The notes under the pieces are model-generated. The model worked only from the letters and a program-made list of their open reading frames with translations, made no database searches and was not told the origin of the DNA. From Talpa occidentalis (taxonomy: Eukaryota > Chordata > Mammalia > Eulipotyphla > Talpidae), in assembly GCF_014898055.3 (NCBI RefSeq), contig NW_023603184.1, forward strand, positions 110,660,615 to 110,724,614: a stretch of DNA of 64,000 bases, given 5' to 3'. Of this stretch, positions 35,040 to 48,510 are shown in pieces. A program made the translations under genes and the position numbers. The first letter of the stretch is position 1. Each line of letters starts with the position of its first letter.

Positions 35040-35290
35040 ATGTTTCAAAAGTTGGTTGGTTTTGGAAACTGCAGGAGAGGAGGAGGAAAAGGGATCAGAG
35101 GGAGGGAAGGAGGAGCACAGGGGACTTTGGTGATGGTGCACGTGTGCATTGGTGAAGGAAATACCTGAGGGGGTGGGGGAAGCAAATATTGTTTAAAATG
35201 AACAATGATGTAAAAATAAAAAAATAAAATAATATTAAAATAATAATATTAAAATAATAATATTTAAAAGAAACTAAAGAAAAAAATAGT
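35040..35290 (+). mobile_element. L1 3' UTR end, sense, with AT-rich tail
   Basis: A G/A-rich run (GGAGAGGAGGAGGAAAAGGG) leads to AAATGAACAATGATGTAAAA and an A-rich tail. The last part is the complement of the TTACATCATTATTCATTTT motif that ends the antisense L1s at 10313 and 22218. The upstream text (GGTGATGGTGCACGTGTGCA) differs from those copies, so it is probably another L1 subfamily. The tail has (AATAATATT)-like repeats. Confidence 0.6.
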
Positions 35291-35530
35291 TGGCTAGACA
35301 AAACATCTTACTCCCACTGCAACAATGTGCCAGTATCTTTTTCCCCTTTTCTTATCACTCAGGATCACACACAGTCTAATATTGGGGTCACATATATAAC
35401 AAGTCCTATCTCTCCTACTGGAATCTCCAAATTCTTTAAGATCAGGAATGAGGTTTAACTCCTCTTTGTATCTCCCCCCACGGCTAGCATGGTGCCTTCA
35501 ACAGAAAGGATACTCAGTGCCTACTTGATT

Positions 35531-36213
35531 GAATGGGTGCTAGGCAAATGTCAAAGGCGCACTTAAATTACTTACAACTTGTTTAAATTAATATGCATGG
35601 AACAAAAAATATTCTATTAGTAAGATTTCAGAAAAGTGTTCTTTCCAAAGAAGTTTAAGTGAAAAATGTAAACTTCTGGGCTCTGCCAAACTCAGAAAGG
35701 ATTGTGTGGTTTAGATTGATGAGGCAAGAATGACAGTATTTGACATTGAAAAAATAACAAAAATAAAAAGTTGTATTAAAAAAAAAGCTTGGGTTGGATG
35801 AAGTCTCTGAGGAAATTCCTAATCTAGTCTTGTAAAACAGTTTATATTTAAAATGTGCTATCTTGAATTATGATCACTTAAAAGGAAGACTTTTAATATT
35901 CATTATTGTTACTGGAAATGACCATGTCCATGAATTACAATGCAAACTGTCAACCTTAACTGTGCAGCCCCATCTCTTGTGCCACTTAACTCCTATTGAC
36001 ATGAAAACCGTGAGTTCAAAATTGTCAAAGATGCAGATATAACACTACCAAAGAGATTTCAAATTTATTATACATTTTTTATTATAATGACCCCATGTTA
36101 AATCATTTACCATTGACTGCTTACTCCCAATTTTATTAAAAAGCTCCTTCATAACTTGACCTTCATGTGTGTTGGTTAAGTTATTTTGAAAAACTGTATT
36201 AAAATATTTTATG
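35531..36213. other. AT-rich unique sequence
   Basis: Nothing recognisable. Confidence 0.55.
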
Positions 36214-36227
36214 AAAATATTATATTA

Positions 36228-36510
36228 TGGGGCTCCCCGGTGGCACAGCGGTTGAGCACTGGGTTGCGAAGCTGCCCGCAGCCTCTGCAGCGCCGGTTCG
36301 ATCCCCGGCTGCTCCCCGGCCACCAGAGGAGGGTCCCACATGGCGCGCAGACCTCTCCTGCCACCCGCTGCTCCCCTCAGCAGTGTGCTTCAGTCCTTCT
36401 GCCTGCTCTGCTCCCTGCTCTGGCTCTGGTGAATTCTCTCACCCTCCCGCGCTTCTGACTGTACTCAGTGCTTGTATAAATAAATAAATAAATCTTTAAA
36501 AAAAAGGAAA
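36228..36510 (+). mobile_element. tRNA-derived SINE (head type B, long linker) with 14-bp TSD
   Basis: TSDs AAAATATTATATTA at 36214-36227 and 36511-36524 are perfect. A box TGGCACAGCGG; intact B box GGTTCGATCCCC. It has the long linker GGCTGCTCCCCGGCCACC, shared with the copy at 5511. It is one of the best preserved copies and a good reference for the type B sequence. Frames of 86-90 residues across it are not genes. Confidence 0.97.
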
Positions 36511-36524
36511 AAAATATTATATTA

Positions 36525-37079
36525 CTCTATTTTCACTTAGATTGAACTACACACTTAAATGATTATGACAATTTGTGATTACCAGATCCACACAGCCCCC
36601 AAGAGTGGCTGGATTGATGATGTAGGTTACAAGTAACTACTTATCTGTAAAGTCTGTTTTCTTACTCTTGCTGTAAAGGAGGACATTGTTAGCTTAAGTA
36701 TTGATAGCATTTTCACTAATGCCTTATTATAGTTAATTCATATTGCCGGTATCTTACATATATTTCACTTTTAGAAACCTTGACCTCTTCACTTTCAATG
36801 TCTGAATTTCAACCAGAAGTCATATTAATCATGTAGTTCTGAGTAAAGTATCAGACAGTCCAGGTTAGCTGTTTCTAAAGCAAGGTGAATAATACCTCTT
36901 GACCTATATGACTGATTTCTTGGCTTGTTCTATAGGCCATCAATGATTAAGTGGACTCAAATTGGAAAATAACCCTAAAGTTTTCATTATTATGGCAATG
37001 TTTTCTCTTGAAAAAGAATTCTTTTAGTCTATAGTTAGTAGATTTGGAGTATTTATTTTCATATTCATTAATAAACCAT
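36525..37079. other. AT-rich unique sequence
   Basis: Nothing recognisable. Confidence 0.5.
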
Positions 37080-37330
37080 AGTGTTATCTTTACTGATATT
37101 TATTGTTTCGTACAAATTAACACAGTAAAATGTGCCTTTTAGTACAAAATTGTATTAAGTTGTTACATGCATATATTCACGTATCATCATTCAGCATCAC
37201 ACTACCAATACAGAACAGTTCCATCAGCCAAAAAATTCCCTCATGTTGTCCCTTGAGTCAAACTCTTCCCCACTCCTAATCCCTAGAAACTACTGAAATG
37301 CTCACAATTTTTTCAATAATTAAATTAATA
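37080..37330 (-). repeat. Old L1M-type 3' end, antisense
   Basis: GTACAAATTAACACAGTAAA, TTACATGCATATATTCACGT, AGAACAGTTCCATCAGCCAA, AAAAATTCCCTCATGTTGTC and CACTCCTAATCCCTAGAAAC follow the antisense L1M 3' UTR order ('agaacatttccatcaccccaaaaagttccctcatg...'). The text from 37330 to about 37660 may continue it but is too diverged to call. Confidence 0.7.
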
Positions 37331-39740
37331 CCTTTTTATTCTAAAACATTAAATATCAGTATATACATTTATTTTTATAAATTTAGAAGTTAGTATGTTT
37401 TCATTCCCCTAACAACTTCATTCCTCTAAACTAAACAACATTAATATTTTGGTATGTATTCTGCTATAACTTTCTCAACACTCAATTTATAAAATCATTT
37501 ATAAATACACATAAACTTACAAAGTCCCATACTTTTTTTAGTGTAACCTTTTTAATGTAGACGTCATGGGTTCATTTCTAGTAAGCTATTCATCTTTTAT
37601 CCATGATTAAATAAAGTGTCCTTGACAAATAGCAGATACTGAGCAAATTAAATTTGATTTTTTTTTCTTTTTCTTTCCCATGTATTGCCTTAAGTTAGTA
37701 ATCTCTGTGACATGCTAGCAATCGATCTTCACAGTTTAAAATATACACCTATAAAGCATGAAACATTTGTTCCATTCATATTATAATAATTTCTAGACAA
37801 ATCCTTTAAGAAAATTGCTCCACAGGATATGCCTTTGTTCATGGCAGCAGGAAGGGTTTTCAATACATATGTACTCTTGATGCCTCCCACCTCTACATGT
37901 TTACTTGCAGGAGACTCCCAATGTCTCCTTAGATGCTATAACCCTAATTAACCTTCCAGATGACTTTCAAAGGTAATGCTCAGCAGAGTTTTCCAATTAT
38001 GCTACTAAAGGACTAAGCATAACAGTGTTTTTATTCAAAGGAGCTATTGTCCTGTGGAAAGAGGAGAAAGTAAAATTATATCTTTGAGTTCAATACAATG
38101 GCAGGAAGGACAAGTGGGGTAAAAGCAAGAAAATTGAGGCCAAAACAGCAGGCTAAAGAAGGACCCTCACTGAGATGAACAAAGGCAGGCAGTGTCTTGA
38201 TTGACCTGCTCTAGACTTGTCACAGAGGATTTTTTTGACAAAGCTTAGCAGAGAATTCCACCTTTGCAAAAATGTCAGAACATTTCTGACCTTCAATTTC
38301 AGTGCGAAACATTAACGACGCCTACCAGTTTTTATTATTCCATTAATGTTCATATTTTGCTATAAATCCTTACTTATGAGTCATAAAAGTACATAAAAAG
38401 GACTGTTTTTTCCTCTACAGAAGAATACAAGAGGTTAGTTTAAATTTGAATTATCACTTAAGTTAATAAGAATAATTTTTTTAATTCCCTGCTATTCAAA
38501 AAGAAAAGTAACTTTTGAAATGACCTCAGTAAATATGAAATTAGCCAAGAATATCTATGCTACAGGTAAACTGGAACTTCATCCAAGTTCCAAAATGTTA
38601 CTGTAACATTTTCTTTCTTGGATATCTTTTGCTACAGACTCAGGGAATAAGGGAAATCATTATGGAAACATGAAAAATTTTTTAATACATATATAAGTCC
38701 CAAGATATAAGACTGACTCATTCTTCGGCTCACAAAATTACATCCCAGAAAGACCTTGAGAACAGAAGAGCAAACTTCTTTCTCAGCTGTCAACTGTAAT
38801 CTAACTTTTTCCTAATGATTCATTTTATAGTCACTTTTTCAACTACCCCATATTCAGATAATAAATTCAAGTATTAACTGGAACACGTCAATATTTATTA
38901 TTCTTATTATTCAGCTTCATTTACTATAACTCATTAGCCATTTGAGAGTATCTTAATAAATTATGTGTTAGACAAAAAACAATGCCTTTATTTATAAAAT
39001 ATAAATTCTTTAATTTGAACATCTACTTCTTCTATAATTTGATCAAAGCCTACTTTTTTGACCTTTCACCTGACAGTATTAGACCAGGAAGGAAAATGGG
39101 CAGGTGGATAAAAGAAACCAGAGGTAGGGCTGAGAGAGGAGCTAAATTAAAAGTTAAGAGTTAAATATTACTGGGCAGTATCAGGGAAAATAGAATTAGA
39201 GCTTTTATAGATGGACAGCACTATAGGAGTCAAAAACCAGGCTAGTGGAAGTTATCCCAAAAGCACAAGAGAAGAAATAAGGAGTGAGATGATAAAATTC
39301 AAGCTTAACATGTGTCAGAAACTACATGAAGAGGTAAGCCAAGAGAAACTAGAACCAGAGTATCTTAAATCTACGGTAGTATTGCCTTTAGGGAACCTTT
39401 TCAAGGTATGAATTGCTTCAAAGTCACCTCAGTCCAGTAATTACAAGTGCAAATAGGTTAACTGTCTCCTCTGTACATAAGTTCTAATTAACTTTTGTAA
39501 CTCTAAGCTAAATGTAATATGAAGGGTTAGAAATAAAGGGAAAATTCAACATTGCGCTATTTAAGTGTGGCTCAGGTGGAGTAGCAGGATCAGCATCACC
39601 TAAGAGCTCCTTGGTAATGTAGTAATTCACACCCCACCCTGGTCCTACTCATTCTGGATCTGCATGTGAAGTGCATGCACATGAAAATCTGAGAAACACT
39701 ATATATAGTCTGATTAAAACAATCTTTACTACACTCAGAA
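37331..39740. other. AT-rich unique sequence
   Basis: About 2.4 kb without a supported gene. Two A-rich frames near 38982-39411 (+) have no recognisable domain. Confidence 0.5.
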
Positions 39741-40320
39741 TAGTCCACTCACCACCCCTAAAACATCATAGGTGCTTAGTCTACTGGCTGATCATATGCA
39801 CATGCTATTCTCCCCACAAAAAGCTCAGCCCGGGCCTCCCCGGTGGTGCAGCGGTTGAGCACTGGGTTGCGAAGCTGCCCGCAGCCTCTGCAGCGCCAGT
39901 TCGATCCCCGGCCGCCGGGTGAGGGTCCCACATGGCCGCAGACCTCTCCTGCCACCCACTGCTCCCCTCAGCAGTGTACTTCAGTCCTTCTGCCTGTTCT
40001 GCTCTCCGCTCTGGCTCTGGTGAATTCTCTCACCCTCCCGCACTTCTGACTGCACCCAGTGCTTGTATAAATAAACAAACAAATAAATAAATAAATCTTT
40101 AAAAAAAAAAAAAAAAGCTCAGCCCTCCTTTCTCTATCTGACCCTATTCTACTTCAGGGTGCATAAAATTTCTAACTCTTTCACAAAGATTTCCTTAACT
40201 CATTCACTCAATGATCCCTCCTCTCAGAATTCCTTCATTTATTGGCAGAGACACCTACAAATTTGACACTTCCTGCCTTGGTTTATTATTAGTTGAGGAT
40301 TTAGATATTTTATACTGAAT
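39741..40320 (+). repeat. Probable LINE L2 fragment, sense, split by a SINE
   Basis: CATATGCACATGCTATTCTC left of the SINE ('gcctttgcacatgctgttccc') and TTCAGGGTGCATAAAATTTC then CACAAAGATTTCCTTAACTC right of it ('cttcagggctcagctc... gaagccttccctgac') keep L2 order across the SINE at 39832. Confidence 0.5.
39832..40111 (+). mobile_element. tRNA-derived SINE (head type B) with 14-bp TSD
   Basis: TSDs AAAAAGCTCAGCCC at 39818-39831 and 40112-40125 are perfect. The element starts GGGCCTCCCCGGTGGTGCAG. B box AGTTCGATCCCC. The tail has AAAC and AAAT units, TCTTT and a 16-18 base A run. It is well preserved and inserted into a probable L2. Confidence 0.96.
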
Positions 40321-43300
40321 TTGGAGACAGAATAATCTTGTTGCTTGAAAATGGTTTCTTCATGTAGTATCTGGATTCTATGCAAATTATCCATTAGACT
40401 AATAAACTATTTCTGAAGCTGTACATCTATGTCTTTGACAGAGTGTGCATTACAAACTATGAATAGTGTGCACAGTTCACAGACAGCTTAGCTAACACTT
40501 GAAGAGCAATCAATTCAAAAAAAATCTGTCTTGATTTATAATATCTACTGGTTTTTATGATCTGGATTTGTAGTTATAAACATGACAATAGAAACACTTG
40601 GTGTCCATCCACTCTGATTTTAAAACTTTTCTAATCTACCGTAATTTAGCATTTACTCTATTTTTTAGAAATACTAAAGATTCAAGTTTATTTTACAATT
40701 TAAGACTCTGGAGACATAGTCCTTTGTTACAGCTAGCCATCACCATTTACATAATGACTTGAAGCTGGCTGAAGGTGCTAGAATACAATACAAAACAGTC
40801 TATTTTTTATTAGTCTTTTCAATTCTTCTCATAGATTCTTAGTCCCCCCCACTAAAAGTATTAAATTAAAAGTAGTATAATAAAAATATTTATTAGTATT
40901 AAATATCTAATGTACTTTCTAAGTCTAAAAGATCACAAGTCTGATTACATACTACAATTTCAAATAACATTCAACTACTCAACTACTCATTCTTATTTTT
41001 AGACATAAGATTATAATACCATTTGTACTTTTCATTTCATGACAGTTTCTTCTCAGGCAGGAACTTGACAATGGCTTTGTAATAATACTAATCTGATTAA
41101 TTTAGGGAATTTAAATTTAGAGGATAAAACTGATGATTGATATTCAATTCAAATCCAGAAAATGCAGCTACTACAATTAACAGAATATGTACGTTACATG
41201 ATTGACTTTGAATAGAAAGTGAGAAAATACAGAGAAAGAAAATCTGACAGTTATATTATTTGTTACTGGCTACTTCTGAAAGACATTCTCCCTAATACAA
41301 GGCAGGAAGTGTCCCCTTTCTAAGAAAGTGAATTTCTGAACCAGAAACTTCTGGAGCAGCATCTAAGTGAACTACTAGAAATTCACTCTTAAGTTGTCAT
41401 TTACTGAGATAGGAAAACAAAGCTTGAGCTGAAAGAGTCTTTGAATCTATAGATATCTCTCTAGTCCAGTGTTCAATGATTTGTTTTGCATTGGTTGTTG
41501 ATAAAAGTCAATCTAAACCTGTTTGGGTGTCACAGTAATGTTTATAATTAGGAGAAGCATTTCTCCTGTCATTGATCTGTTTTGGTTCCTGACTATTATC
41601 ACCTGTTAACTTTATCTCATCTCCCATAGTTATTTAGTAACATTTCTGCCCTCTGCTCACTTCTACCTTCTTTTTTCGATAAAATACTCCATCCCCATGC
41701 CTCAGGTCATGATCTCACCATCCTTGTTCCCAGGGTTGTCCTGGAACCAGCTCTTCATTGCATTAATGCCGTCCTGACTCTAAGTCCATGATGGAAATAT
41801 TTACACGAAAGAAAATGACTAATGCCACAAATCAGGGCTTTTAAATTTTCTTTTTATACAGGCAGTTTGCCAGTAAAACCCTGCTTCTAGTTCTATTTAA
41901 GAAAGTAAACTATGTTCCATCAGTGGTAAAAAATTGAGAAGTTCAAATTTCAACTCATTGTATAACAAAGAAACATCATAGGAAGTTTAGGTTACTGGGT
42001 AGGGACAAACTGAAGTCAAGAGAAAATAAATGGGTTAGTCTTTTAATGTTTATTAATGGAAATAAGAGAAGACTGAGATCTACTAAGATCTAGATTTGGT
42101 TATAAGTTTCTTTTGATGGTTGTTTCCTGGTGGGCAACACTTCCCTATCCTAAAAATTACAAAAAATACAGTGGTGGGAAATCTTTACAAATCTTTAAAT
42201 TTTCAGTTGTTCTTTCAGAGTAGATTACTAAACTCTTTTTGCCACTACAATAAAAATACTCTGGATGATCTGGCCAACAGAAGTTTTGAAAAAAGCGAAG
42301 CTGTTTGGCTAGGATCAATTTCAAATTATAATCCAAATTCCTAGTTAAATTTTATCAACTGTATATAGCAATTTCTCAATTCAGTGCTTTTTAGCTATAG
42401 ATAGCATTTTCACAACAAATGTTCATGAGAAATTACAGAGTACTGTAAATGGGAATATGGAGACCAGGCTCCCCTATGCATTCATGCAGTAGTCTATGAC
42501 TTCACTGACAGTCTTCAATCCCTAGTTATCTGATTTGTACATGGTGGAGAAACAATAATGAATGCTATCCCTCTCCCAGGATTTAAGTAAGACCTAGAGT
42601 TAAAACAATACAAGAGGAATGAGTATGAACTACAGAAATACCCTCGGTAATTAGGTTTATTATTTATGCAGTGATTCAGAGGAAAAATACGAGAGGAGAC
42701 TATTGTTTTTAACAAAACAGCATGAAGAGAGTCTACCACGGGTCAATAAGATTCAAATGACAATAGCTGAATCATACAAAACTGGTGTATACTTAGTGAC
42801 AATCACCATACATCAGAGTTTTGTTGGGTGATAGTATCAGTGAGACTGAGAAGAAAATTTCAAACTATATACATATATGCATATGTGAATAATCCATTCA
42901 GTTGTGCATTCCTTCTGGAGGATAAAATAAGGAATTCACAGGAAAGCAAAGTTGCAAATGAATTATTCTACTCCTCTATTATCATTTATATTAGGACAAC
43001 AAGAAGAAATATCAGTTGTTGAAAGGGAACTTATCACTGCCTAACTCTGTACAATGCTACCCAGCTCAGTGAAACACTGAATTTCACAAGCCTAAATTCT
43101 AAGCATGGTTTTGTCATAAGGTCCTGACATAAACCTATTTTGCAGGAAACCGTGACTATGCCATTCAGAGAAAAAACTGATCCATTTATTCCACTGTGGT
43201 TTTCAATATTTTCCATTTTTCATCATTTTCTGGCTTTTGATTCTGTCAAAAACTACAGTTACCAAATCCTAGTATCTTAAAATGTTTTGAAGAATAAAAT

Positions 43301-43399
43301 GGTGGTCTTCAAATATTTTCCCTTCAAACAGAAAGGTTTCTGGACCTATTTTAGATCAAAATAATTTTGCCAAAAAAATTCAGTTTCATTTGTGATGAT
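40321..43399. other. AT-rich unique sequence
   Basis: About 3 kb with no SINE, young L1 or gene signal. Confidence 0.5.
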
Positions 43400-43560
43400 G
43401 ATAGCTATCATTTATCAAATGCTAAGAATATTTTGAGCACTATGCTAAGTACTCTCTATATATTATCTCATTTTACTCTCACTTAAAAGGTACTACTATT
43501 ATTATTCACATTTTACACATGAAAAAAATAAAACTTTAAAGCAGGCCTGAAATTCCAAGC
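43400..43560 (+). repeat. MIR SINE fragment, sense
   Basis: GATAGCTATCATTTATCAAA, then GAGCACTATGCTAAGTACTC (the 'ctgttctaagcgcttt' block), TATTATCTCATTTTACTCTC, GGTACTACTATTATTATTCA, CATTTTACACATGAAAAAAA match the MIR 5' half. Confidence 0.75.
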
Positions 43561-44242
43561 AATGTTATGCAGTGTTTTTAGGGAATCAGTATTTAAACAT
43601 GAGATTTACTGCATTTATTTTGTAGTTTTTCGTGTTCAACCTAAACCTAAAGGAGTTCTTTTGATTAGAAGTCAAATTATTTTTAGATTTTCAGACTTAC
43701 AGTAAAAATGTAGATTTCCAGTAATGCTAGCAGACCAAACATGGCTTATTTTAAGCATTTGTTTATTATCCATTTATCATTTGTCTTTTCATTCAATAAG
43801 TATGTATTATCAACTGCTATGTAGAACTCTGGTGAGACGAAAAACAAAAAGTTACTTCCCATAATCATCCAAGAAGATTTTTTGGATAAAAATAACCCTT
43901 AGTTTTAACTGGTAGCTCATCTAATATGTTGGACACCCAGAATGGATCATTTTTATCATACTACCTTATATGTATAAAAAAATATTTTCAGAAGTGAGAA
44001 AAACAATTATAATTGATAAAAAAAGGAAATGTAAGCAGTAAACATTTTCTCGAGTTGAACTTGTACAGTTATAATAGTATAATATAAATAATAAAATGTT
44101 AGATATAGAGAAAAACTAAAAGCAATGGATTGATTTTTAATACATTTTGTTATAAAAGGTAACAAAAAATATGTGGTGCCTGTTAATCAATAATATACAG
44201 TTTCTGCTTTTAAATCTTAACTTCTGTATATTTTTCAAAAAT
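43561..44242. other. AT-rich unique sequence
   Basis: Nothing recognisable. Confidence 0.55.
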
Positions 44243-44254
44243 GTTGACAAAATT

Positions 44255-44539
44255 GGGCGTCCCATGTGGTACAGTGGGTTGAGCGCTGTGAAGCTGTCCA
44301 CAGTCTCTGTACCACGGGTTCGATTACCGGCCAGCCAGGGAGAAACTCACATGGCGTGGCAGACCTCTCCTGCCTCACCCACTGCTCCCCTCGGCAGTGT
44401 CTTCGGTCCATCTGCCTGTTCTGCTCCCGACTCTCTCTGGTGAATTCTCTCACCCTCCCATGCCTCTGACCTGTACCCCAGTTCTTGTATAAATAAATAA
44501 ATCTTTAAAAAAATTTTTTTTTAAAAAATTTTTTAAAAA
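44255..44539 (+). mobile_element. tRNA-derived SINE (head type D) with A/T hairpin tail
   Basis: Flanks GTTGACAAAA at 44243-44252 and 44540-44549 form a TSD. The head is GGGCGTCCCATGTGGTACAG then GTTGAGCGCTGTGAAGCTG. B box GGTTCGATTACC. The tail after AATCTTT turns into alternating A and T runs (44508-44539) able to fold on themselves. Confidence 0.94.
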
Positions 44540-44549
44540 GTTGACAAAA

Positions 44550-45689
44550 CTGATCTTTACATATTCATTTTCTGTATATTGTATACCCAAATGTACTTCT
44601 TTCAGAGTAGTAAAAAAAGCATATTGAAATAACTTTCCTTTCAAATGTTTTCTTCACTTAAAGCAACATACATAATTAATATAGGGAAACTATTAATGAC
44701 AGGTATGGTGGCAGAGATTTTTGATCCCATTTTCACAATAAAATGGTATTATATGTTTGTTTCTTCAGAAACGATTTTAACACACTTCAAGCATCTCTGT
44801 AATCAAGAAATTGACACTAAAATATCTTCACCAGAGAAGATAGTGTAATTTGCATTATACTTTGTAATCTTTTCCAAAGTTTATACTTGTTCTGAATTAT
44901 TTGTATATGATTTGAATACAGGTTTTGCTTTCCTTAACACATTTTAAAGAGTGCATTTGAAATAAACGATATCACAGTAACCAAAACACAGAACCTGGCC
45001 AACTGCTTGCTCTTGAAACAAACATGTAGCTGAGTCTGCAAGTTGTGGGAACTTGGCAATCACTGGAAATTCTCTCCCCCTATCTCAATATAGAACACAA
45101 TATTTATTAACAAATAAGTAATATACACATGTATATATTATATATGTATATATACAGGCACGATATATACATATTATATATCTACATATATAAAATAATG
45201 TATATAAATATGCAGATAATTAAACCTCTACAGTACTACAGTAATTATTTACAAGTTAAACAAACATAGGATGCTTCAGGAGTATATCACTGGTATTATT
45301 TAGAATTACTGGCACATGTTAATAATAAAAAGCAGATTGACTTAAAATTCTCTATTGACAATGTCAGTCCAAGTATAGGTGTGAACCCATACACTTACAA
45401 CATATGCAGGGTTGTAAATCGACATTACCTCGATGAACATAATTTTTTTAATGTAAACCCCTCAAAAATAAATTAAATAAGACCTATCTTAAAAAGAAAA
45501 GAAAATATCAGCCTATAGGGCCTGCACCTTGGGGAAATTGGTTTGAGCTAAAGGAATTTAATCAGTTTATTTTTAAAAAAATTTTTCAAAGTATCTGCCA
45601 ATAAAATGCAATGGCTACCCATGTCTTCCCACCCTTTTTTATTCTCACCCGCCCCCCACTACCACTTCCAGCTATGGAGACAATACAAT
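44550..45689. other. AT-rich sequence with a TA-rich low-complexity run
   Basis: The run at about 45118-45205 is made of TATA, ATAC and ATAT units. No gene. Confidence 0.55.
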
Positions 45690-45900
45690 GGGTTTTGCAG
45701 TTTAGCTGATGTGAACTTGAATCCTGCCTTCACTATTTAGCTGCTGTGTGATCTTAAATTAGCTAAACCCTCCCAGCTTCATTTTCATTTTCTCAGCTCT
45801 GAAAAATACTCACTGGCATGACATGCCTCAGGTAAACAATAAAAAGGTCACTTTCACATGTTAGATATTCATTAAATGTAACTGATAATTAATCTTAGTC
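45690..45900 (-). repeat. MIR SINE fragment, antisense
   Basis: GTGAACTTGAATCCTGCCTT, CACTATTTAGCTGCTGTGTG, ATCTTAAATTAGCTAAACCC, CATTTTCATTTTCTCAGCTC and TAGATATTCATTAAATGTAA reproduce the reversed MIR order. Confidence 0.75.
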
Positions 45901-47929
45901 ATTGCCCTGGACCTGCCATCTGCTGTAGACCCCTAAATATTTCAGATTCCTTGGGCAGTGGTGGGGGTAGAATAGTTTTTCTTTTTTTCCCCCATGACAC
46001 ATTTGAAATTACCATGTCTCTTCTGCTATTAACCTACTTTCTTATAAACTGTTTACATAAATGATCTACACTCACTGTCCCCCTTTCATTACTACACAGC
46101 TTCCAGCTTTATGCTATTCTTCTAAAAGCCTTACTTAAATGTTTTAAACAAAGATCATCATCTCTGGCTTTTGTGCAGTCTGACAGAAACTTCCCAAAAT
46201 TCAGGTGCTACAAAGTCCAGTAGAAGCCAATTCAGTCACCTCACAGAGAGAAAACTGAAATTAAGAATGGAGAATATATTTGTCTCACTAGGTAAAGGCT
46301 GAACAGAGATATATACCTTCTGCCTCCTGGTAAACCATTTTACTCCATCTTCATTATTAGTCAGCTACTGCTCTGAAACTCTCTCTTGATTTCCTCCATC
46401 CTTTTCTATTTCTCCTTCCTCCTACTAATGCTAACATGTCATTTTTTTCTTTAGCCCTCTTACCTTCTCTTTGTAACCTCTCTTCCTAGAAATCTAATCA
46501 CTTCCCCCTTCTTCAACTAGCATTTTTCTTTAAATGACTCCCCCTCTACTCTGTTAGAAATTTCCATCTGAATGGAATAATAATTAATTAGTGATAAATC
46601 TCAAATGCTGCCTTCAAACTTAAATAACCAGTAAAATAAGCCCCAGTCCTCTAAAACACTGACTTTATTAATTCATTTAAAAAAATGTTTATGTAGCCTC
46701 TATTGTATAGGAGACACTGTTGAAAATCACAACTCAATGCCCAAGGATGTACATTCCAGTGGAGACAACAGCTAAGCAAATAGTAAACATACACATATAA
46801 CTGCAAACTTCTATAAATACTGCGAATGAAAGTTCTAAGGTGCTATATATACATTATAGCTCATAGCTATGTTCATATTTCCTAATAATTCTATAGATAC
46901 CTTCTCACCTTTTCCATTCATGACAACAGATTTAGTGGGGAGGATCATAGACTGTACCACAAAATCTCTTTATACTGATGTAATCCAAATCTGCTTGCTT
47001 TCCTTCAATTGTAGTAGCCAGAATCATTTGAATTATGTACATACATATAACATATGAAGGATCAGTAAAAATATTAATATAAATTAATGTTTTTTACTTC
47101 ATGATAGTGACTTTCAAATTAAATATTATATAGGAAATCATGATTCATAGTAAAAATAATAATATTCATTATAAAGAATTCAAAATAACAAATGCATTTT
47201 CTGCTTTCTTCTATCTTCAGAGTAGATATTTCATAAGATTTCTACTAATGAATAGTTTCTAAATTTAAACTTAATAAGAATAAATTTGTGAAAAATGATT
47301 TTTAATGGATAGTTCTACTAATTTACCATTTTAAAATGCACCTACAGTTCAAAACTATGTACAAATATTTATTATGATTAATTTATTTCCAAGAAAGCCT
47401 GTATCTCTATATAAATTGTTCCCAACAACAATGATTAACAATCTAAATATGAATGTGGGAGTCTCTCTCTGAAGAACATATAAGAATTACTATACAATTT
47501 AATACATGGCTATATAATAGTATGATATAGCTGGGCTCACATTGTATCATTCTACAGAAAACATTTCCATTTCTCAAAGTCTTTTTCATGAGGATAACAC
47601 AATCACTTTCACTAACAATGTAGAATAATAAAATTTGCAAGCTATATGGGTAAACAGAGAATCTAAAAATTAAATGTGTACCTAACAACATCTAATTGTT
47701 CTCCATGTATATTTACTGTTTTGTTAGACAGATTTCCAATTACAGAGCACAACAGAAAACTATTGTTCATTTGTTCATGCTAATCCAAATCACTTCAGAG
47801 CCATTTGCAAACTGTATCCCTCTCAAATCCATTCAACCACCACTAAGAGTTTTTTCCTGAAGCTTCATCTGCAGTCAATTAATTTGGAATGTTTGTCTTC
47901 CTCCAAACAGAAGCTGCTCTAATATTTTT
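45901..47929. other. AT-rich unique sequence with a pyrimidine-rich part
   Basis: The part at about 46320-46560 is C/T-rich and could be a diverged L2 section, but I cannot align it. No gene supported. Confidence 0.45.
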
Positions 47930-48510
47930 CTAAATTTTTACTGAAGTACAACATTCATACTGAAAATTAGACAAATCTGAAGTGCTAGATTAATAAATTT
48001 TCCAGATTAAGTGAAGCCATATGACCAGAAGCTAGATTTTAAAAAATGTTGTTGATACTCAGAACCCACTCCACTCTCTTCCACGCTCCCTTCAAGAGGT
48101 TCTAAAGGTAATCACTCTCCTGACTTCTAGACCCGGTATTAATTTTGCCTGTTCCTAAACCTTAAATAAATGGAGTCATATAGGATGTATTCCTTGGTGT
48201 CTCTCTTCTTTCATTCAACACTATCTTTGTGACATTAGCCTATATTATTACATGCCTATGTGGTTCATTCTTTCTCATTATTTTATAGTATTTCATACAA
48301 TGTATTTATCCCTTATACTATTGATAATCCTATAGGCTGTTTTTTTTTATTTTGTTTTGTTTTACATTATTATGAATAGGGCTTCTAAGAAAATGCTTGT
48401 AGAGGTCTTTGTATAAATCTTATATGTTGATATACACCCTTCTTTTGGGCAAACACCTAGGATTGAAATTTCTGGATATATGTCGAAGAATTTAAATAGT
48501 TACTACAGAG
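47930..48510 (-). repeat. Old L1M-type 3' UTR and ORF2 end, antisense
   Basis: TTTACTGAAGTACAACATTC, TAAATTTTCCAGATTAAGTG, TAATCACTCTCCTGACTTCT, AAATAAATGGAGTCATATAG, TTCTTTCATTCAACACTATC, TGAATAGGGCTTCTAAGAAA and GGGCAAACACCTAGGATTGA follow the antisense L1M order without a break. Confidence 0.85.

Larger units (their letters stand above)
34600..35530 (+). repeat. LINE L2, sense, interrupted by a SINE and an L1 3' end
   Basis: Left part (34620-34735): AATCCATCTTCAAAGACTTA then GCTCCTCTTCAAATTTCTGA (the 'cttcaagactcagctcaaatgtcacctcctctgag' block). Right part (35380-35520): CTCCTACTGGAATCTCCAAA, TTCTTTAAGATCAGGAATGA and AGCATGGTGCCTTCAACAGA then TACTCAGTGCCTACTTGATT (the terminal 'cactaggctgtgagctccttgagggcagg...catagtaggtgctcaataaatatttgttgaatg' block). 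Confidence 0.65.
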
